Source of the DNA: JAXMHB01 sp046346965
GTDB taxonomy: Bacteria > Pseudomonadota > Gammaproteobacteria > Xanthomonadales > SZUA-5
Reading direction: 5' to 3'
Length of the DNA stretch: 46,067 nt
Assembly: GCA_046346965.1 (NCBI GenBank)
Contig: JAXMHB010000024.1
Coordinates: 1-46,067 of the forward strand
Shown here piece after piece: positions 27,220 to 39,825 of this stretch. The notes below the pieces were generated by a model. It worked only from the letters and a program-made list of their open reading frames with translations. It did not search any database and was not told the origin of the DNA. Position 1 is the stretch's first letter; every line of letters begins with the position of its first letter. The translations under genes and the position numbers were made by a program.

Positions 27220-27312
27220 AACGCATGCGTAGTGTTCGCCCTCCCCGGCGGCGAGCTGCTGCCAGGGGCCTGAACAGAAGCTAAAAACTTCTGATCGGTG
27301 CGAAAAAAGGTG

Positions 27313-27340
27313 TTGACAGCCATCGGTTTTGAAGTATGAT
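27313..27340 (+). promoter_or_regulatory. rRNA operon promoter
   Basis: TTGACA (27313-27318) and TATGAT (27335-27340) are separated by 16 bp. A GC-rich discriminator (GGCGAGC) follows and an A-rich stretch (GCGAAAAAAGG) precedes the -35, as expected for a stringently controlled rrn promoter with an UP element. It lies about 160 bp upstream of mature 16S. Confidence 0.85.
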
Positions 27341-27387
27341 GGCGAGCTCACCCGACGAGATGTCGGTGAGTGAAGCGGAAGGCGGAA

Positions 27388-27400
27388 AGTTCTTTAACAA
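27388..27400 (+). promoter_or_regulatory. boxA antitermination site
   Basis: AGTTCTTTAACAA in the leader matches the rrn boxA core (TGCTCTTTAACA). By family knowledge NusB/S10 binding here lets polymerase pass through the untranslated operon. Confidence 0.75.
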
Positions 27401-27410
27401 CGGATTCGGA

Positions 27411-27428
27411 GTGTCTTGTGTGGGCGCT
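27411..27428 (+). other. 16S RNase III processing stem, 5' arm
   Basis: GTGTCTTGTGTGGGCGCT is perfectly complementary over 18 bases to AGCGCCCACACAAGACAC at 29061-29078 beyond 16S. This forms the long stem cut by RNase III to release pre-16S. Confidence 0.85.
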
Positions 27429-27501
27429 TGGTCAGACGCAAGTCTGCGAAGTGTCCTGAAGAACAGTAGTTCAAGGGATCTTAGATTCAAAGCTTTGATT
27501 T

Positions 27502-29036
<1,535 letters not shown>

Positions 29037-29180
29037 AGAGTCAGCAGACAGTCTGATTCGAGCGCCCACACAAGACACGAGTGATGCCTGGAAGTAGCAG
29101 CGATGAGCTGTTGCGGCTGGGATAGAGTAGCGGTCTGCCGACCGGCTGCTGGCCAGTTGGCAAGACGGCTAAGCCGCACT

Positions 29181-29257
<77 letters not shown>

Positions 29258-29281
29258 GTGCGAAGCTGGCGTTCTTGACCT

Positions 29282-29357
29282 GGGGCCATAGCTCAGCTGG
29301 GAGAGCACCTGCTTTGCAAGCAGGGGGTCGCCGGTTCGATCCCGGCTGGCTCCACCA
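29282..29357 (+). tRNA. tRNA-Ala (TGC)
   Basis: The cloverleaf starts GGGGCCATAGCTCAGCTGG. Its anticodon loop is TTTGCAA (anticodon TGC), the T arm is CCGGTTCGATCCCGG and CCA is encoded. It is the second spacer tRNA, 24 bp after tRNA-Ile. Confidence 0.97.
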
Positions 29358-29639
29358 CGCATCACACTCCGAATCGTTGAAGAACTGCCGGTCAGAGTAT
29401 CGAGCTGAGTCGACGTGCTGTCGATTGAGCTTGAGACTCTGGATGAGCAGGACCGCGGATCGAAAGGATCCGAGGGTTGGCCGCACGGAAGCGGTGTTCT
29501 TTAAAAAATGAGCAGGTAGCCAAAGGCGTCTGAGCGTCATGCGGTGTGGAGGCAACTCTACGGCGTGTGGCGACTGACAGAGAACTAGACATTGTGTTTG
29601 GGCAGACTGGTAACTCAAAGCGTGGGCTTTGGGTTATAT

Positions 29640-32478
<2,839 letters not shown>

Positions 32479-32551
32479 ATAACTCCAAGCCCATGCGACA
32501 AACACTTGTCGCTCTGTAGGCCCTAAGGCTACCTGCCCATTCCCTTTTCAA

Positions 32552-32667
32552 TGCTTGGCGACCATAGCGGTGTGGTCCCACCCGATCCCATCCCGAACTC
32601 GGAAGTGAAACGCACCAGCGCCAATGGTAGTGTGCATCCGCATGCGAGAGTAGGTCATCGCCAAGCA
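32552..32667 (+). rRNA. rrf: 5S ribosomal RNA
   Basis: The terminal stem TGCTTGGCGA...TCGCCAAGCA closes a typical 5S with GGTCCCACCCGATCCCATCC, CCGAACTCGGAAGTGAAACG and CATGCGAGAGTAGGTCATCG. It is the last gene of the operon. Confidence 0.97.
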
Positions 32668-32679
32668 CCTTTGCCGTAA

Positions 32680-32716
32680 CACGAAGCCCAGCTAATCAGC
32701 TGGGCTTCGTGCTTTT
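32680..32716 (+). terminator. Terminator of the rRNA operon
   Basis: CACGAAGCCCAGCT and AGCTGGGCTTCGTG form a perfect 14-bp stem with loop AATC, followed by CTTTT. It lies 12 bp after 5S. Confidence 0.92.
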
Positions 32717-32966
32717 GGGCTCCGGCAACCGTGGCTGCTGCCTCGTCGCCAAACCCATACCCCGCCGCTGTCTCCGTCGAGCTACCTGCTCCTTCCCCCT
32801 CCCCGACGGGACGCCTCGGCGGCGGGCAACGCTCGCCGACATCCCTGCGTTCGAAAGCGAACACCACGAGCACCACGCCCGTCGCTTTCGGACAGCACGG
32901 CCGCCAACAGTCCCGCGGCACCTGCCAAACCCAAGTAAAAACAATGCGCTAGCGCTTGTTCGCGCG
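32717..32966. other. Upstream region of the transporter operon
   Basis: No gene is seen. GCGCTAGCGC (about 32947-32956) is a perfect 10-bp palindrome just before the -24 element. TTCGAAAGCGAA (about 32850) and GCTTTCGGAC (about 32883) are related near-palindromes that could be activator sites, but this is weak. Confidence 0.4.
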
Positions 32967-32983
32967 TTGGCACAGCAGTTGCT
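32967..32983 (+). promoter_or_regulatory. Sigma-54 (-24/-12) promoter
   Basis: TTGGCACAGCAGTTGCT matches the sigma-54 consensus TGGCAC-N5-TTGCW in every fixed position. Transcription would start about 12 bases after the -12 GC, at or one base before the ATG at 32995, giving a nearly leaderless message. Activation would need an NtrC-type enhancer-binding protein, which is not in the window. Confidence 0.75.
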
Positions 32984-32994
32984 AACTGCGGTGC

Positions 32995-34248
32995 ATGGAC
33001 ATCGCACGCCCCGAACTGAAACTGCAACGCCAGCGCCGCCGTTGGATTTACGCGGCATTGGGAACCCTCGTGTTGGTCGCGGCCGGTTACGGCGTGTCGC
33101 GCCTGGAGCCTGCGGCGCCGCAAGTTGAGCGGCAGGCCATCTGGATCGACACCGTCAAACGTGGCGACCTGCTGCGCGAAGTGCGCGGACCCGGCCAGCT
33201 CGTCCCGAAGGAAATCCGCTGGATCGCTGCTGACGCCGGCGGTCTCGTCGAATCAATCCTGGTACGGCCGGGAGCTGCAGTGCAGCCCGACACCATCATC
33301 ATGCAGCTGCGCAACCCGGAAACGGATGACCAGCTGCTCTCCGCGCAGGCGGCGTTCCAAGCTGCCAATGCGGACCTTGAGGCACGCCGCATCTCGCTGC
33401 AAAGCAGTGTGCTCGACCAGCAGGCACAGATTGCGTCGGTGCGCGCCGAGTACGAGGGCGCAGCTCTGCAAGCAGAAGCCGAAGCCGAGCTCAATGCCAA
33501 GGGCATTGTCTCTGCCATCCAGGCGCGCCAGAGCAAGCTGAAAGCGGAGCAACTCAAGGTGCGCCTGGCCATCGAGGAGCAGCGCCTGACCATGCTCGGG
33601 AATAACCTCGACGCGCAGATGGCGGCCGAGCGCGCGCGCCTCGCGCAGTTGGAGAACACGCTCAAGCTGCGCCAGCAACAGGCCGATGGCCTGGCGGTGC
33701 GTGCCGGCATGCCGGGGATACTGCAGATCGTTGCAGTTGAGGAAGGTCAGCAGGTCACGCCGGGTACCAGCCTGGCGCGCGTGGCCAAACCGGATGTGCT
33801 GCGCGCCGAGTTGCGCGTACCCGAGACGCAGGCGAAGGACGTCACCCTCGGATTGGTGGTTCGGGTGGACACGCGCAATGGCATCGTCCCAGGCAAGGTC
33901 GTGCGCATCGACCCTGCGGTGCAGAACGGCACGGTCCAGGTTGATGTGGATCTTGAAGGCGCGCTGCCGCCCGGTGCGCGTCCAGACTTGTCGGTCGATG
34001 GCACCATCGAAATCGAGAAGCTCACCGATGTGCTGTATGTCGGACGCCCGGCATTTGGCCAAGCCGAGAGCAATACCACCTTGTTCAAACTGGACGCCGA
34101 GGGTGATCTCGCGCAGCGGGTGCCGGTCCAGTTGGGACGCGCTTCGGTCAGCCTGATCGAGGTTGCACGTGGCCTGCAGGCCGGCGACCGCGTCGTCCTG
34201 TCCGACACCAGTTCTTACGATCAGTACGACCGTTTGCGTATTCGTTAA
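32995..34248 (+). CDS. HlyD/MacA-type periplasmic adaptor
   Basis: This membrane-fusion protein links an inner-membrane ABC transporter to an outer-membrane channel. The 417-aa product has basic residues then a membrane anchor (about 17-36, WIYAALGTLVLVAAGYGV), a lipoyl half (VESILVRPGAAVQPDTIIMQ) and a long coiled coil (about 105-230). The second lipoyl half (MPGILQIVAVEEGQQVTPGT) and a beta-barrel/membrane-proximal region follow. It is the first gene of an operon with two ATPases and three permeases. No TolC-type channel is encoded here. The start fits the family (MDIARPELK) although it leaves almost no leader after the sigma-54 promoter. Confidence 0.9.
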   Translation: MDIARPELKLQRQRRRWIYAALGTLVLVAAGYGVSRLEPAAPQVERQAIWIDTVKRGDLLREVRGPGQLVPKEIRWIAADAGGLVESILVRPGAAVQPDTIIMQLRNPETDDQLLSAQAAFQAANADLEARRISLQSSVLDQQAQIASVRAEYEGAALQAEAEAELNAKGIVSAIQARQSKLKAEQLKVRLAIEEQRLTMLGNNLDAQMAAERARLAQLENTLKLRQQQADGLAVRAGMPGILQIVAVEEGQQVTPGTSLARVAKPDVLRAELRVPETQAKDVTLGLVVRVDTRNGIVPGKVVRIDPAVQNGTVQVDVDLEGALPPGARPDLSVDGTIEIEKLTDVLYVGRPAFGQAESNTTLFKLDAEGDLAQRVPVQLGRASVSLIEVARGLQAGDRVVLSDTSSYDQYDRLRIR

Positions 34249-34267
34249 TGGCCATCAAGGATCTGCC

Positions 34268-35014
34268 ATGACCACCCAAGCTCTGATTTCTCTGCGCGAT
34301 GTCGGTAAAGTCTACTTGACCGAGGATGTCGAAACCCACGCGCTGAATGGCATTCATCTCGATATCCGCAAAGGGGAGTACATTTCGATCTCTGGGCCCT
34401 CGGGTTGCGGCAAATCGACCCTGCTCGCGATATTGGGATTGCTGGACACGCCCAGCAGCGGCAGTTATGACATCAATGGCACCGCAGTGGCCAGCATTGG
34501 CGCCAATGAACGGGCGCGGATTCGCAACAAGGAGATTGGTTTCATCTTTCAGGCCTTCAACCTGATTGGTGATCTGACGGTGTTCGAGAACGTCGAGCTG
34601 CCGCTGACCTATCGCACCGGACTCAATAAAGCAGAGCGCCGCAAGCGCGCCCAGCAGGCGCTTGATCGTGTCGGTATGGCGCACCGCCTGAAGCATTATC
34701 CCTCGCAGCTGTCGGGTGGTCAGCAGCAGCGCGTCGCCGTGGCCCGCGCGCTCGTCGGCGATCCTTCCATACTCCTCGCCGACGAACCGACCGGTAATCT
34801 CGATTCCAAGAATGGCGAGGCGGTGATGCTGCTGTTGGACGAGCTGCACAAGGGTGGGGCGACCATTTGCATGGTGACCCATGATCCTCGCTACGCCGAT
34901 TTTGCCGATCGCAAAGTGTTCATGTTCGACGGTCGCGTCGTCGATGAGGCGACGATGCACCGCTTGCGCAGCGAAGAGGATGCCCGCATACGCCGTGCTG
35001 CGGTCGGCGAATAA
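34268..35014 (+). CDS. MacB/LolD-type ABC transporter ATPase
   Basis: The 248-aa nucleotide-binding subunit has Walker A SGPSGCGKSTLLAILGLLD, Q loop FIFQAFNLI, signature LSGGQQQRVAVARAL, Walker B SILLADEPTGNLDS with a normal D loop, and switch His in MVTHDP. The ATG at 34268 is used; an earlier in-frame start at 34163 lies inside the adaptor gene. It probably pairs with the FtsX-type permeases that follow, in a mechanotransmission-type exporter. Confidence 0.94.
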   Translation: MTTQALISLRDVGKVYLTEDVETHALNGIHLDIRKGEYISISGPSGCGKSTLLAILGLLDTPSSGSYDINGTAVASIGANERARIRNKEIGFIFQAFNLIGDLTVFENVELPLTYRTGLNKAERRKRAQQALDRVGMAHRLKHYPSQLSGGQQQRVAVARALVGDPSILLADEPTGNLDSKNGEAVMLLLDELHKGGATICMVTHDPRYADFADRKVFMFDGRVVDEATMHRLRSEEDARIRRAAVGE

Positions 35015-35026
35015 TCGAGCGCAATC

Positions 35027-37438
35027 ATGTCGACGCTGCTCACCGAAATCCGCCAAGGCTGGCGCGCCATTTGGCAGCAACCTGCCAGCGCCGCCCTGAT
35101 CATCGCCTTGCTGGCGCTCGGCTTGGCCTGCGTGATCGCGATCGCTTCGATCATCAAGACGACCATGATCGATCCGCTGCCCTTTCCCGCTGCCGACCGC
35201 CTGCATCGCATTGGTTGGATTGATCCGCTGCAGCCGACGGACGGGCCCGAGGACCTGCAGGGCGCGGAGTTCCTGCAGTGGCAAACGGCGTTGCAGGACA
35301 CTGCCGAGCTGGCGGCCGCGCAAGACGGGACGGTGAATCTGGCCACCGGCGACGCGGTCACTCGCTTCGATGGTGCCTTTGTCAGCGCCAATTTGTTTGC
35401 GATGCTGCAACTGACGCCGATGCTCGGGCGCGATTTTCGACCCGAGGATGACCGCCCCGGCGCGCCGCTGGTGGTGATGCTGTCTGAGGCGGTCTGGCGC
35501 ACGCGCTTCGCCGCCGATCCCGAGGTGATCGGACGCACGCTGCGTGCCAATGGCGAAGCCGCGACCATCGTCGGCGTGATGCCGCGCGACTTTACCTTTC
35601 CGCTGCACGAGAACGTGTGGCTGCCGGCGCGCCTGGACGCGAACGCGACGCCGGCCAGCGATCGCGAGTTGGCGGTGTTCCTGTCGCTGCCTCCGCAAAC
35701 AGCACTGGACGCGGTCCTGATGCCGCTGCAGCGATGGCAGGCCGACGTCAGCCGGCGCCAACCGCACTGGGCGCAGCGCGAGCTCTCGCTGCAGTCGCTC
35801 GCCAACTTCTACACCGACGCCGACACGCGTTCGATCCTGGGCTTGATGCTGGTATCGGTGGCATTGGTCCTGTTGGTTGCCTGCGCCAATGCCGCCAATC
35901 TGATGCTGGTGCGCACGCTGGCACGCAGTCGCGACCTGGTGATTCGCCTGACGCTCGGTGCCACGCGCTGGCGCATTGCCGTCTATCTGCTGTCGCAGAG
36001 CCTGCTGCTGACCGTGCTGGCCTTGCTCGCGGCACTGCCGCTGGCGAACTGGGGTGTGCACTGGGTGTTGGCGCGCTTTGGCGATACCGGCGAGGGCCCG
36101 CCGGCGTGGATGCACTTTGGCGTCGATGCCCAGATGAGTCGCATCGCCATCGCGTTGGCGCTGGCCACGGCGGTGCTGGTGGCGCTGATCCCAGTCCTCA
36201 AGTTGCGCACCCAGGCCCTTGCCGAGCCCTTGCGCGACGGCGGCCGAGGCGTGATTGGCGCGGGCGATCGCGTCAGTCGCTGGATGGTCGCGGGTGAACT
36301 GGCGCTCGCCTGCGTGGTGCTGCTGGCGACTCTGGTGATGGTGCGCGCGGTGGGGGCCATGGAACGCACCGACCTCGGCATCAATCCCGAGCGCCTGTTG
36401 TCCGCCCGCATCGGCGTGTTCCCCGCGCAATATCCGAATGACACCGACGTCGCGCAGTTCTTCGAGCGCTTGACCACGGCACTTGCCGCAGATCCAGCGG
36501 TGGCAGCCGCGGCTGCCGGCTCTGCGCTGCCGGGTTTGAGCGCCGAGTCGGCGCTGATGGCGCCAGAAGGGTATGACGCCGGCGAGCGCAACTACCCGCG
36601 CGTGCGCATGGCGGCCGTGGATCCGAACTACATGTCGGCCTATGGCATGGAGTTGCGCAGTGGTCGCGGTTTCAGCACCGCCGATACTGCGGACAGCGAT
36701 CCGGTCGTGATCGTGGATGAACGCTATGCGCGCACCTTCTCGCCGGACGGCCAGGTGCTCGGCCGCCGCGTGCGCATCCCCGCCGATGCGCCCGACGGCC
36801 GCTGGCATACCATCGTCGGCGTCGTCGAGGCGCTGCAGATGGAGGATGTGGGCGATCCGGAGCTGCCCAATGCGCTGGTGCCGCTGGCGCAGAATCCGCG
36901 GCGCTTCCTCAGCATCGTGGTGCGCACGCACGGTGATCCGGCGGCGTACAAGACGCGTTTGGTCGAGGTATTGCGTACGCTGGATCCGGATACGCCGGCC
37001 TACTGGCTGCGTACCTACGACGAGGTGCTGGGTGTCGCCATCGCCGGCGAGCGTGTGGTGGCTGGCGCCTTCAGCGCCTTCGGCAGCATTGCGCTGTTGC
37101 TGGCCGCTGCCGGTCTCTACGGCCTGGTCGCGCAACTGGTGGGCAGTCGTACCCGCGAGATCGGCGTGCAGCGGGCGCTGGGGGCCTCCGGTACGCGCGT
37201 ACTGCAGACGCTGCTGACGCGCCTCGCCTTGCCGCTGCTGCTGGGCCTGGGGCTGGGACTGGCGCTGGCAGTGGCTTTCACCCAACTGATGACGCAAGCC
37301 ATGCCCACGGTCACGCTGGATGCGCGCGCCGTGCTGTGGCTGCTGCTGGTCCTGCTGACGACGGCCCTGCTGGCCACCTGGCTCCCGGCGCGCCGCGCGC
37401 TGCGGGTCGACCCTACCGTTGCCCTGCGCCACGAGTAA
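35027..37438 (+). CDS. Duplicated FtsX/MacB-type ABC permease, first
   Basis: The 803-aa protein of the ADOP type carries two copies of the unit: membrane helix, periplasmic MacB core domain and three-helix FtsX domain. The first helix lies at about 22-45 (LIIALLALGLACVIAIASII). A first FtsX block runs at about 270-400 (VALVLLVACANAANLMLV), and the second half restarts at about 420 (ELALACVVLLATLVMVRA). The last FtsX block (about 680-800) carries REIGVQRALGAS and ends RRALRVDPTVALRHE. It is 12 bp after the ATPase gene. The transported substrate is unknown. Confidence 0.88.
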   Translation: MSTLLTEIRQGWRAIWQQPASAALIIALLALGLACVIAIASIIKTTMIDPLPFPAADRLHRIGWIDPLQPTDGPEDLQGAEFLQWQTALQDTAELAAAQDGTVNLATGDAVTRFDGAFVSANLFAMLQLTPMLGRDFRPEDDRPGAPLVVMLSEAVWRTRFAADPEVIGRTLRANGEAATIVGVMPRDFTFPLHENVWLPARLDANATPASDRELAVFLSLPPQTALDAVLMPLQRWQADVSRRQPHWAQRELSLQSLANFYTDADTRSILGLMLVSVALVLLVACANAANLMLVRTLARSRDLVIRLTLGATRWRIAVYLLSQSLLLTVLALLAALPLANWGVHWVLARFGDTGEGPPAWMHFGVDAQMSRIAIALALATAVLVALIPVLKLRTQALAEPLRDGGRGVIGAGDRVSRWMVAGELALACVVLLATLVMVRAVGAMERTDLGINPERLLSARIGVFPAQYPNDTDVAQFFERLTTALAADPAVAAAAAGSALPGLSAESALMAPEGYDAGERNYPRVRMAAVDPNYMSAYGMELRSGRGFSTADTADSDPVVIVDERYARTFSPDGQVLGRRVRIPADAPDGRWHTIVGVVEALQMEDVGDPELPNALVPLAQNPRRFLSIVVRTHGDPAAYKTRLVEVLRTLDPDTPAYWLRTYDEVLGVAIAGERVVAGAFSAFGSIALLLAAAGLYGLVAQLVGSRTREIGVQRALGASGTRVLQTLLTRLALPLLLGLGLGLALAVAFTQLMTQAMPTVTLDARAVLWLLLVLLTTALLATWLPARRALRVDPTVALRHE

Positions 37439-37444
37439 ATGCCC

Positions 37445-39820
37445 ATGCGCCTGGACCTGTTCCGCTCCGCCCTGATACGCCTGCTGCGCCGTCCGGGCTA
37501 CCTGCTCAGCCTCAGTGCGACGCTCGCGCTCGGTCTGGCGCTGACCATCACCATGTACGCCGTCGTCCATGGCGTGGCGCTGGCGCCGCTGCCGTATCCG
37601 GACGATCAGCAGATCGTCGTGGTGCAGTCCGAGCGGCCGCGCAGCGGCGCCCAGGGCGGCTTGACGCCGCGCGAGGCGCTGGAAACGGTGCCGGCGCTGC
37701 CGGAGGTGCAGTCCTTTGCCTACTACCAGTGGGGCGGTGCCGATCTGCTGCAGGGCGACCATCCGCAGGTGCTGACGATCAACACCGTCGGCGGTGGATT
37801 CTTCGACGTGTTTGGGCTGGCGCCGCTGCTCGGGCGCACGCTGGGCGCCGACGACATCGGCAAGCCGCGCGCAGTGCTGAGCCACGCCGCCTGGGTGAAG
37901 TATCTGGGGGCCGATCCGACCATCGTCGGGCAGAGCTTGAAGCTCAATTGGATCAGCCCGGAGATCGTCGGCGTGATGCCGCCGAGTTTCGACTATCCCT
38001 CGGGCGAGGTGGCAATGTGGATCGCCGCCGATGAATCGAACTTGCGCACGCTGGATGCCGGTGCCTACGAGAGTTCGCGCTTCCTGTATGCGCTGGCGCG
38101 ACTGCGCGAGGACACGCAGCCGGCGCAGTTCAACGCCCGGCTGGCGGCGCTGGCGCCCGCGGATCGCGCCGCCGACGACTGGATGCTGCGCAGCAATCGT
38201 CTGCTGGATGAAGCCGTCGGGGCGCGCCGTCCGCTGCTGTGGGCCTTGTTGACCCTGGCCGGGCTGGTGCTGCTGATCGGCTGCGCCAACGCGGCGCATC
38301 TGATCATGGTGCGCGCCCAGGACCAGCAGGCGCAGTACGCGCTGATGCGCGCGCTCGGTGCCAGCCAGGTGCGCGTGGCTGCCGGTTTTTACATGGAGGT
38401 GGCGATCATCAGCGTGTTGTCGCTGGGGCTGGCACTGCTGCTGGTCAGCGCCGGCTTGCACGCTTTTGTCGGCTTGATCGACAGCGGTTTGCCGCGCGCC
38501 GACCAGATCACGCTGTCGCCTGCGGTGCTGCGTTTCGCCGTCCTCGCCACTGCGGTGGTCGCGCTGATCTGCAGCCTGTGGCCGGCGCAGCGGCTGCGAC
38601 AGGGCAATATCGCTGCGGAGCTGAAGCGCCGGGTCGGCCTGTCGGCGCTGGGCTGGTCGGGGCGCTTGCTGCCGATCCTTGCCATCTCGCTGTCCCTCGC
38701 GGCCTTGTCTACCGCCGCGCTGCTGGCGCTGAGTGCGCAGCGACTGGCGAACCAGGACGCGCTGGTCGATGTGGACCGCATGCTGGCGCTGCAGATGTTT
38801 CCTGGTCGCGACACCACTGCCGAGGTCGCCGAGTTTCTCGAGCGCACGCGTCAGGAATTGGCCACGCTCCCTGGCGTCGAGCAGGTCGCGCTGATGAGCG
38901 GTGCGCCGTTCACACCGGTGGGCAGCCTGCGCCTGGACGTGGCGCCGCCGGGTACGACGGCCACACGCACGATGCAGGCGCGGGCGGTATCCGGGCCGGT
39001 GTTTGCCGCCCTCGGCGTGCCGCTGCTGGCCGGACGATTGCTCAACGAGGATGACCGTGCCGGCACCGCGCCGGTGCTGGTGCTCAATCAGCGCGCGGCG
39101 CAGCTGCTGTTTGCCGGAGAGGACCCGATCGGCCGCAATGTCAGCGTGCCGCCTTTCGGCGCCGCCGGTGAGTCGCGCGAGTACACCGTGGTCGGTGTGG
39201 TTGCCGACCGCAAGATGGACGCGCTCGGCGGGCAGCGGGCGCGACCCGAACTCTGGTTGCCCTTCGCGCAGTATCCGGTGCCCTTCGGCAGTCTGCTGCT
39301 GACCAGTGCGCTGCCACCCAAGTCCTTGATGCAGGCGGCGCAGGCGGCGGTCTGGCGGGTCGATCCGGGGCAGGGCATCTACCGCGTCCACGCGCCGGCG
39401 GATGATCGCGACGCGATGCTGGCCGAGCCGCGCTTCTTTGCGCGCAATGCCGGCGCCTTTGCGCTGTTCGCGCTGGTGCTCTCGGTGATCGGTGTGTACG
39501 CGGTGCTTGCCGTCGACCTCGGCCGCCGTCGCCGCGAGCTGGCCTTGCGTGCTGCCCTCGGCGCCAGTCGTCGCCAGGTGATCGCCTTTGTCGCCGCCAA
39601 AGGATTGGCCATCGGCCTGCCCGGCATTGCGCTCGGACTGCTGTTGGCGATCGCGGCCGCCAGCGCGCTGCAAACGCAGCTGTTTGGCATCGGCACGCTG
39701 TCACCCTGGATCGCCGCCCTGTCGGCGCTGCCGGTGCTGCTATTGACCGCCAGCATCTGTCTGGCCCTGAGCCGACGCGCGCTGCGCGTCCAGCCGCACG
39801 CCGCCCTGCGCGAGGAGTAA
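37445..39820 (+). CDS. Duplicated FtsX/MacB-type ABC permease, second
   Basis: This has the same two-fold architecture as the preceding gene (about 791 aa). A first helix lies at about 18-40 (LSLSATLALGLALTITMYAV), with the mid-protein FtsX block LAGLVLLIGCANAAHLIMVR. The second half starts near LPILAISLSLAALSTAALLA, and the final block has RRRRELALRAALGASRRQV. The ATG at 37445 (MRLDLFRSAL) is preferred. An ATG at 37439, right after the previous stop, would add two residues. The closely packed genes indicate one transcript. Confidence 0.87.
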   Translation: MRLDLFRSALIRLLRRPGYLLSLSATLALGLALTITMYAVVHGVALAPLPYPDDQQIVVVQSERPRSGAQGGLTPREALETVPALPEVQSFAYYQWGGADLLQGDHPQVLTINTVGGGFFDVFGLAPLLGRTLGADDIGKPRAVLSHAAWVKYLGADPTIVGQSLKLNWISPEIVGVMPPSFDYPSGEVAMWIAADESNLRTLDAGAYESSRFLYALARLREDTQPAQFNARLAALAPADRAADDWMLRSNRLLDEAVGARRPLLWALLTLAGLVLLIGCANAAHLIMVRAQDQQAQYALMRALGASQVRVAAGFYMEVAIISVLSLGLALLLVSAGLHAFVGLIDSGLPRADQITLSPAVLRFAVLATAVVALICSLWPAQRLRQGNIAAELKRRVGLSALGWSGRLLPILAISLSLAALSTAALLALSAQRLANQDALVDVDRMLALQMFPGRDTTAEVAEFLERTRQELATLPGVEQVALMSGAPFTPVGSLRLDVAPPGTTATRTMQARAVSGPVFAALGVPLLAGRLLNEDDRAGTAPVLVLNQRAAQLLFAGEDPIGRNVSVPPFGAAGESREYTVVGVVADRKMDALGGQRARPELWLPFAQYPVPFGSLLLTSALPPKSLMQAAQAAVWRVDPGQGIYRVHAPADDRDAMLAEPRFFARNAGAFALFALVLSVIGVYAVLAVDLGRRRRELALRAALGASRRQVIAFVAAKGLAIGLPGIALGLLLAIAAASALQTQLFGIGTLSPWIAALSALPVLLLTASICLALSRRALRVQPHAALREE

Positions 39821-39825
39821 TCCCC

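Noticed and set aside
34148..39673. Very long minus-strand open frame (1841 codons) across the transporter operon
   Set aside because: It is antisense to clear family genes. Its product is low-complexity, rich in His, Gln, Arg and Gly, with no domain, which is what the GC-biased third positions of the real genes produce.
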